Both the position numbers and the translations under genes were made by a program. Of a stretch of DNA of 64,000 nucleotides, positions 58,131 to 64,000 are shown in pieces. The stretch lies in assembly GCA_030549495.1 (NCBI GenBank), contig JAUIRK010000875.1, forward strand, positions 1,267,501 through 1,331,500, written 5' to 3'. The notes beneath the pieces are model-generated. The model made no database searches, was not told the origin of the DNA, and was given only the letters and a program-made list of their open reading frames with translations. Numbering within the stretch: the first letter of the stretch is position 1; every line of letters starts with the position of its first letter. The DNA is from Nectonema munidae (lineage: Eukaryota > Nematomorpha > Nectonematoida > Nectonematidae).

Positions 58131-58840
58131 AAAAACTTACCTATGTTGTTTCGTTTTACTACCTTTTTATATGTAAATTTAGTTGATGTAAAAATATATA
58201 ATTTAAAAGATAAGGCCTACTGAAAAACCATGATAATTTGGATAGACTTGTCTGTAAATGTTTTTTCTGGACAATATATCTTTTATTGTACTAATTGTGG
58301 CTAATTATAATGGCCAAAATGTGCAACGAGCGTTACTTTTAGAATTTTGATTTTTTGGAACATCCTAATGTACTACATAAAGAATGGGGATTGCAAAGAT
58401 TTTTTATCCACATTTCTACAATTATTCAACCAACTTTTTTATAACTTAAAATAATCGATTCCTCCTTTCCACATCTTCAAACTTTCAAACGACTCTTTTT
58501 CAAATATAAATAAATTTATTGAGATCAGATTAATTTTAATTAAAATCTTGAATATTTTAAAACACTTCATGTCTCTCATTTTGGTTAATTAAACTTTTGG
58601 TTGCTTTTGTGATTAATGGAACAATTCTTTTGTTTGCTACTTCTCTACATTCATAGTCAATTTTCAACATTCAAATGCATTTGATTCTTAAATTGTAAAC
58701 TTTTAGGGGATGGGGATTTAGTCTTTATTTCTTCAAGTTAAATTAACTCTTCAACTCAAAATATATCCTTAGCTATTTATGAAATCATTTTAACTGCTAA
58801 TTTTACAATAATCTCAAGAGCGTTTTCTCTTAGAGTCTTT
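58131..58840. other. Intergenic, nothing recognised
   Basis: AT-rich sequence without supported exons or repeats. Confidence 0.4.
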
Positions 58841-58841
58841 T

Positions 58842-59160
58842 TTAATCACTCAACTTTGCTAATAATATTTTCTCCATGGAATAGAGATAAGTTAAACGTA
58901 TAGACTTTAACTTCAAGCTTTTCTTTTTCTTTGAAATTGTAATTGTGAAATTTAATATATCATTGAAAGTAATTTTCATGCCAAATTTTCTCTTCCATTT
59001 TGCGTTTTTAAATAATGAAATAAGCGAGAGTTTGCAGAAAAACATAACCTGCAAGATTTTGGGTTGACATTTATAACGGCAGAATCTGAGAGCCTTAATT
59101 TATCCATACTGAATGATTCAAGGGACCAATATTCGCTATAGAAACACTTCCTGAACATTT
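58842..59160 (-). pseudogene. Possible zinc-finger-associated-domain (ZAD-like) fragment
   Basis: The minus strand starts with MDKLRLSDSAVINVNPKSCR and continues LCFSANSRL, with a CRLC motif as at the start of ZAD domains. In the next frame it continues LISLFKNAKWKRKFGMKITF and NDILNFTI, which resembles the middle of a ZAD. The shift between the two frames lies near 59,035. The second CxxC pair was not found. Either an intron/sequence error or a decayed gene could explain this. ZAD proteins are characteristic of arthropods, but the match is by eye only. Confidence 0.35.
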
Positions 59161-60405
59161 AACTTCTGCAATCGCTGAACATAATTTGAATTAAATTATC
59201 TTGTCATCCTAAGATTGAGTTAAATTATCTTCAAAATTAAAATTTTAAAAAGAATGTTTCCAAGGCGTAAGCAATATGTCTCTTTGATACCCCCTGCCTA
59301 GAATTCAATTATAAGTATTTTGACGAGTTGAAACTTCATCTAAATATAAAAAAGATGACTCAATCGTCATTCTTTGTGATGCAATAAACAAAGGTTTAAG
59401 TATAATAATGGTCAAGATGCAATTCTTGCTACAACGCCATCTCATTATTATTCTCTTATAAATTGCAGTTATACATCACCTAATTTTTTTGCTCTTTCTA
59501 ATGTTCATTTTTTAAATCATAATATTAGGTTTTATACCATCTATCCTGATAGTTTCAACAGAAGTTTAATTGTAACCATTAGTATTTCTACAAATCAATT
59601 ATAAAATCTATGTTAAAAAACTAACATTTGAAAAAGGGAAGAAACTAAAAAGTTTTTTAAACATTTTATAAAAAACTTCAAATTCATGCTGAAAAACAAA
59701 AATTTTATTTAAATAATTTCAAAAAAAATTCAATACTCGGAGAATAAAAGTGATAAATTTATTTAAGTGGAGAAAGACAAACTTTTTTTTTGAAGACCCT
59801 AAAATCAAATCTCACTTTCACAAGCATCACTATATAGTTATATAAACGTATAAGATGATAAATAAGGATATGAGCATTACAAAAATATTACAATTAGGCA
59901 GAGTAATATGAGTATTATTATACAAAATAATTAGAAAATTGAGGCATCATTCACGCTCGAAGAAGAGCACATGGTCAGTAAGTAAATTAAAAAAGGATCT
60001 TTGCTTTCATGAAAGAGTTTGTTCATGAAAATGGTTTCTTGTGAATAAAAAATCCAAGATAATACACAAGACTTAACGGTATATATTTTTTGTGCCGGTT
60101 TTTTTATATGGTGTGATGAGTTCTCTGTGTTTTTTGCATATATTTTGGGGTATGATGATCTCTAATATGATATGTCAATCAATATTTATTTCAACCAATG
60201 AGAATCATTACACAGATAAATAGAATAGATATGATGAAATTCATCATACACCGAATACAATGATGCACACACTTTTATATATACATGCATTATTGCATCT
60301 GATTGGTTGAATATATTACTTGTGCTCATTGGTCTAAATCGTACTAACAAAATAACTAACGATAAGTATTATTATTAATTCACATAATAAGAAAAACGAC
60401 ACAAA
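59161..60405. other. Upstream region of the 904-aa gene
   Basis: AT-rich, no exon recognised. A palindromic-looking stretch around 60,180-60,270 (ATATGATATGTCAATC, GATATGATGAAATTCATCAT) and a TATATATACATGCATTATTG patch could include promoter elements, but no specific motif can be assigned. Confidence 0.35.
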
Positions 60406-63120
60406 ATGTCTACTATTAATAAAGCATTAATATTTTTGTTGCTATTATTTTTATCGCTAAATAACGCAATTTTTAAAAATAAGTTATGTAGCCATGATGA
60501 AAATGATTGTCCGTTCAATTCTGAGTGCGCGGCCTACAATTCGAACCAATTTTCATGTATCTGTCGAAGAAATTATGAGTTTAATGGGACGAACTGCGTT
60601 TTAAGGGAGTTTGCGCATGAAAAAATGGAGACTGGGGAATGCAAAGGGAAATTCTGGTTCGTTCTGCATTACAATAAGCCGATTCTAGTGGAGGAAGTGG
60701 ACTTTGTTTGGAGTGACCATCACTCTCGACAATTTGAATTTGAGACGAGAGTCGGTTTTGAGCTGATCAAGAGCGAAGATGGCAATTGTTTAGAGGAGAA
60801 AGCTTTCAAAGAGAACAAACTATGCAAAGCTGGCATCATACACCAGTTAGGAGGCAAGTTCGTAGTAGAGTGTTCTCAAAAGCTTGGAATATACATCATT
60901 ACTATTATTTCCAACACTAATGATTTTCACAAGTTAAAATTTAAAGATGTCAATATAAAAGGTTACAATCCAGATGATCTCATGAAGACAATAAAAGAAA
61001 AAAATATATATAAAGTTCAAGATAAGAGAAATGTAGAATTAAAAAACTTTTCCTCTCATATAAATAACTGTAACACAGCAAAAACTGGTAAGTATTATGT
61101 ATTTGATTTTTCAAAATCACTTTTAAAAAATAAAGAATTAATAGATGTAACAAACATAGTTTTATATGGTAGAGAAATGAAAGGTGAGAAGAATCTAACA
61201 AGTAAAAACCGATTCAATTTATTCATGTCCATTGGCGAAAAATTTAACCCGAAAGACAGGTCATGTTTGGAATATCATAAATTAAGTAAAATTCACAGTA
61301 GAATTCACCATTTTGAAAAACAAATTGACTTCTATTACTGCTTCGGTACTACACTTGTCATAGAACCAATTGATGTGGGTACAACATTTTCCTTATGTAG
61401 GATTAAAATCTTTGGAGAAATCAGAAAGATTCAAAATTATATTTCAGAAGACGCTAAAGATACTTTTGACTTCAGCAAAAAGGGCTTAAACTCTGTTAGT
61501 GTGAAGTTTAAAGATTCTGATATGTTAAGATCTGAGTATGTGTTCGAAGGAAAGTTTAAAGTTCTGGACCTGGGCCAGCCTGAGTACGTTAAAGTTCACT
61601 TGGTTGGAATCAGTGGGATCGATGTGGGAGGAAAGAAAAACACGAAATACTTGGTCGAAGTGGTTACTCTTTGGTCGGTGAGAAAGAGATACCGAATGAA
61701 GTGTGGATCGGTCGTGATCAATAGTGGTGAAGCAACAAACACGTTTCACGACTGCAGAGAGGGCATCGGAGATATTATTGAGGTAAAAGTGAAGAGATTT
61801 GACGAAGAGTCGTTAAATTGCAGAGTGAAAATCAACAAGATATTTGTCTTAGGTAGTATACACATCTTTAGACCTCAACTCCTGAACATTGATGAAGAGG
61901 AAGAAAGAGTATATGTAAAAGAAAAGAAGAAAACTAAAATTTGTGGTGAAATTTCGCCATTCATCAAAGATCTGAGCTACTCCGTTGCCTTTGAGGGTGA
62001 ATTCATAGAAGTAGTTCGCATCGATGACAAATGCAGTTTTGTTAAAACAGTGCTGCCGAGCACGTTGTCTGTCAAAATTTACTATTCTAGCGATGAATCA
62101 CTTTTTGCAAAGAGCGAGTTCCCTCTGCACACAATCAAGCACGTAAGGCTGCTGAAGAAAGAAGAGAGAGGCATTCGTGTGGAAGTGAATGAAGAAGTGA
62201 CGCTGGAGTGTCCGATCGAGAAAGACTCGGAGCAATTTTATCACATGTACTGGAACAGGGACGGAGAAGATGAAATATACAGCAAGAACTTAACTCTACC
62301 AAAAGTGCAGTTGCAGGATTTTGGCTGGTATTTTTGCAACATCATAGAATTCCAAACAGAATTGGACAAAGCAATGAAAAACAACCCCCCAGCCATAGAA
62401 GTGGTCTCTTTTTACCTCGACGTATATAGAGAAGAAGGACATCATTACAACTTACCGATCGAGCCTTACGACAACCCCATCTACGTAAGGAAGGGCGAAT
62501 CCATTTTACTTACATGCATGTATACATTTTTAGGCACATACTGGACAAAAGACAACGAAACCAAAAAAATTTCCACAACATACACTCTCTATATCAAGAA
62601 TGCCGACTTTGAAAACAGTGGAACGTACACATGCTTCAGTCGCAATTCTTTCAACCTGATAGAAAAAGGCGAAAAATTAATCATCGTGTATGACGTAGAA
62701 TTTACTTTACGAAAACAGATCCTAACGAACAGAATAACGTTGGCCTGTGATCTAAATTTCGATGCGAGTTTGATGCAGAAAAAGAAAAACATACTCGACA
62801 TGGACACGGAATTTTACTTCATCGCACAACACAAAGAACTCATCTACGACGGAGACGACAAAGAATTCGCTTTCAACTTTCAATGCAAACATCAGGGCAA
62901 CTACGAGTGCAAGAAGACGCTCAAGTTCACCAGCCACTTCAACCATAGGACTGAGGAAGTTTCTGTGATATATCCCATATTCATGCGTAAATGCAGCCCC
63001 AAGTACGGTCTCCATGTGCTCAACATTAACTTGATCTTCAAAATAGTGTTCACTCTGATCTGTTTCTTAAACCTGCTCCTTACCAAACTCTTCTTCTATT
63101 ACTACCCCAAAAAGACCTGA
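60406..63120 (+). CDS. Intronless EGF- and Ig-domain type I membrane protein, 904 aa
   Basis: A 904-codon uninterrupted frame. Residues 1-22 are a signal peptide (KALIFLLLLFLSL core). Residues 28-64 form an EGF-like module with six cysteines (C28, C35, C41, C51, C53, C64). About 80-185, 190-345 and 355-495 are three similar beta-rich segments; the second ends FSLCRIKIFGE after paired cysteines, reminiscent of fucolectin/F5-8-type galactose-binding domains. Two Ig domains follow (VTLECPIE ... DFGWYFC; ILLTCMYT ... NSGTYTC), then a weaker third (RITLACDL ... GNYECKK). A hydrophobic segment at about 873-896 and a short YYYPKKT tail close it. I do not recognise the protein. Surface adhesion, recognition or signalling is inferred from the modules. 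The absence of introns is odd beside intron-rich neighbours. From about 61.5 kb the coding sequence is visibly GC-richer than before. Confidence 0.85.
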   Translation: MSTINKALIFLLLLFLSLNNAIFKNKLCSHDENDCPFNSECAAYNSNQFSCICRRNYEFNGTNCVLREFAHEKMETGECKGKFWFVLHYNKPILVEEVDFVWSDHHSRQFEFETRVGFELIKSEDGNCLEEKAFKENKLCKAGIIHQLGGKFVVECSQKLGIYIITIISNTNDFHKLKFKDVNIKGYNPDDLMKTIKEKNIYKVQDKRNVELKNFSSHINNCNTAKTGKYYVFDFSKSLLKNKELIDVTNIVLYGREMKGEKNLTSKNRFNLFMSIGEKFNPKDRSCLEYHKLSKIHSRIHHFEKQIDFYYCFGTTLVIEPIDVGTTFSLCRIKIFGEIRKIQNYISEDAKDTFDFSKKGLNSVSVKFKDSDMLRSEYVFEGKFKVLDLGQPEYVKVHLVGISGIDVGGKKNTKYLVEVVTLWSVRKRYRMKCGSVVINSGEATNTFHDCREGIGDIIEVKVKRFDEESLNCRVKINKIFVLGSIHIFRPQLLNIDEEEERVYVKEKKKTKICGEISPFIKDLSYSVAFEGEFIEVVRIDDKCSFVKTVLPSTLSVKIYYSSDESLFAKSEFPLHTIKHVRLLKKEERGIRVEVNEEVTLECPIEKDSEQFYHMYWNRDGEDEIYSKNLTLPKVQLQDFGWYFCNIIEFQTELDKAMKNNPPAIEVVSFYLDVYREEGHHYNLPIEPYDNPIYVRKGESILLTCMYTFLGTYWTKDNETKKISTTYTLYIKNADFENSGTYTCFSRNSFNLIEKGEKLIIVYDVEFTLRKQILTNRITLACDLNFDASLMQKKKNILDMDTEFYFIAQHKELIYDGDDKEFAFNFQCKHQGNYECKKTLKFTSHFNHRTEEVSVIYPIFMRKCSPKYGLHVLNINLIFKIVFTLICFLNLLLTKLFFYYYPKKT

Positions 63121-63880
63121 TATATCACAGAAACGGAAAAATTATTTTTTTATTATTTGAAGACCTCATGTGTTTTCAAGGGAGGGGGGTGAGGGAGGAG
63201 GGGGAAGGCGGGGGGAGGAGAGCGGGAGGGACTTTTTTAACTCTGCCTGGTAACTCTTCAACGTTTTACCTGCCGGTCCCAAGCCCGGATAAAAGAGGAG
63301 GGTTCAGAGCGTAGCGAACTCTTTTAAAACTAGTTCTATATACATATGGCAGGCAAAGGGCAGCAGTGCCTGTAAAAAGCCCGAAGAAGAAGCATAAAAG
63401 GGGGAATTTATGCAGTTTTTTTGAATAAGCAGTACTGTTTCTCTTATATTTTACATACATAACCAAATTTATTAGGCTCATTTTTACAATCATTTCTAGA
63501 CATTATAAAGTATACAGCTCCCTCGTATATCTATACATATAAGAAGAACTTGAGTCTTTGATAAATGTGCTTTCCAGGAATCCAAGTTGAAGAACTGTTA
63601 TGTTTGTAAAGCTCAACTATTTTAGTTTTCTTTTTTCGTAAATAATCCTTCATATTACATCACTGAGTGGTATCATTTCTAACTTTCACTAATATATATA
63701 TCTATACACATGTCACCTTTTCTCGCTTAATGACTAACTCTGTCGACTTATTTGATATTTTTGTTCTTTCATTTCTCCATTGTTTATGGGTTATTTCAAA
63801 GCGGTCTTCTGGCCTAATCCATTGAACTAATATTGATTGTGATTTCCCTTTCAAATTTAAATTTTATACATTGTTAATTC
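63121..63880. other. 3' flank of the 904-aa gene, purine-rich tract
   Basis: 63,180-63,232 is a G/A-only tract made of GGGAGG-like units. Downstream no gene is recognised; an open frame on the minus strand at 63,266-63,493 looks random. No AATAAA lies close after the stop codon. Confidence 0.4.
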
Positions 63881-63984
63881 TTAAGCCAAAGTAATTTTTC
63901 CTTCTTTTTTAACAACATCCGAATATGAGATAGCTTTAATTTTGGAATTAACCAAAGCAATATTACCAGATAAAATTTCGTTTC
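63881..63984 (-). CDS. Possible terminal exon of an unidentified minus-strand gene
   Basis: Minus strand: an acceptor-like CGGTTAG is followed by an open 34-codon frame reading NEILSGNIALVNSKIKAISY, then SDVVKKEGKITLA and a stop at 63,881-63,883. The composition looks protein-like, and the frame would enter from outside the window. I do not recognise the family. A chance frame is possible. Confidence 0.3.
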
Positions 63985-64000
63985 TAACCGATTAAGATTA

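Overview
This is a eukaryotic, animal-type window: strongly AT-rich, genes split by GT-AG introns, and most of the space taken by fossil and short non-autonomous transposons. Three conserved animal genes are read on the + strand: a Ras suppressor protein 1 (RSU1) orthologue, a LUC7-like U1 snRNP protein, and the last coding exon of syntaxin-18 (STX18). A fourth + strand gene is a 904-residue single-exon secreted/membrane protein with an EGF module and Ig domains. The mixture of very short (about 50 bp) and multi-kilobase introns, the tRNA-like SINEs, the range of DNA transposons (hAT, piggyBac, Tigger, Tc1/IS630, MULE-like) and a possible ZAD-type (CRLC) fragment suggest an arthropod, perhaps a parasitic copepod. 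That assignment is an inference, not a demonstrated fact.

Layout. 1-6.4 kb: intergenic, with a tRNA-like SINE, a hairpin-rich GC island near 1.7 kb and two hAT-like MITEs. 6.4-14.3 kb: RSU1, nine coding exons, with an IS630/Tc1-like transposase fossil and a SINE in its introns. 15.3-18.1 kb: a hAT transposon with both ends and a target duplication, transposase decayed. 20.4-45.0 kb: LUC7L, nine coding exons for about 339 aa spread over 24.6 kb. Its introns hold a Ty3/gypsy-type LTR fossil (25.85-29.65 kb), a MULE-like element, several hAT MITEs, TTAA-flanked MITEs, a hAT transposase remnant of the GTF2I-repeat kind and a piggyBac remnant. 45.4-56.8 kb: transposon graveyard (an unclassified AERA-motif transposase, Tigger/pogo, hAT MITEs, a second MULE-like element) ending in the STX18 terminal exon, whose upstream exons I could not find. 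57-60.4 kb: more transposase debris and a possible broken zinc-finger-associated-domain gene. 60.4-63.1 kb: the intronless EGF/Ig protein. At the right edge there is a possible minus-strand terminal exon.

The genes do not form a functional unit: RSU1 acts in integrin adhesion, LUC7L in 5' splice-site selection, STX18 in Golgi-to-ER membrane fusion, and the 904-aa protein is a cell-surface protein of unknown role. I see no operon-like system. The most unusual material is the 904-aa domain combination, a set of hAT MITEs with 8-bp target duplications that carry long G/C homopolymers in an otherwise AT-rich sequence, and three TTAA-flanked MITE families sharing a CAGACGA core beside a piggyBac transposase fossil. 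Exon limits were read by eye and may be off by a base or two.
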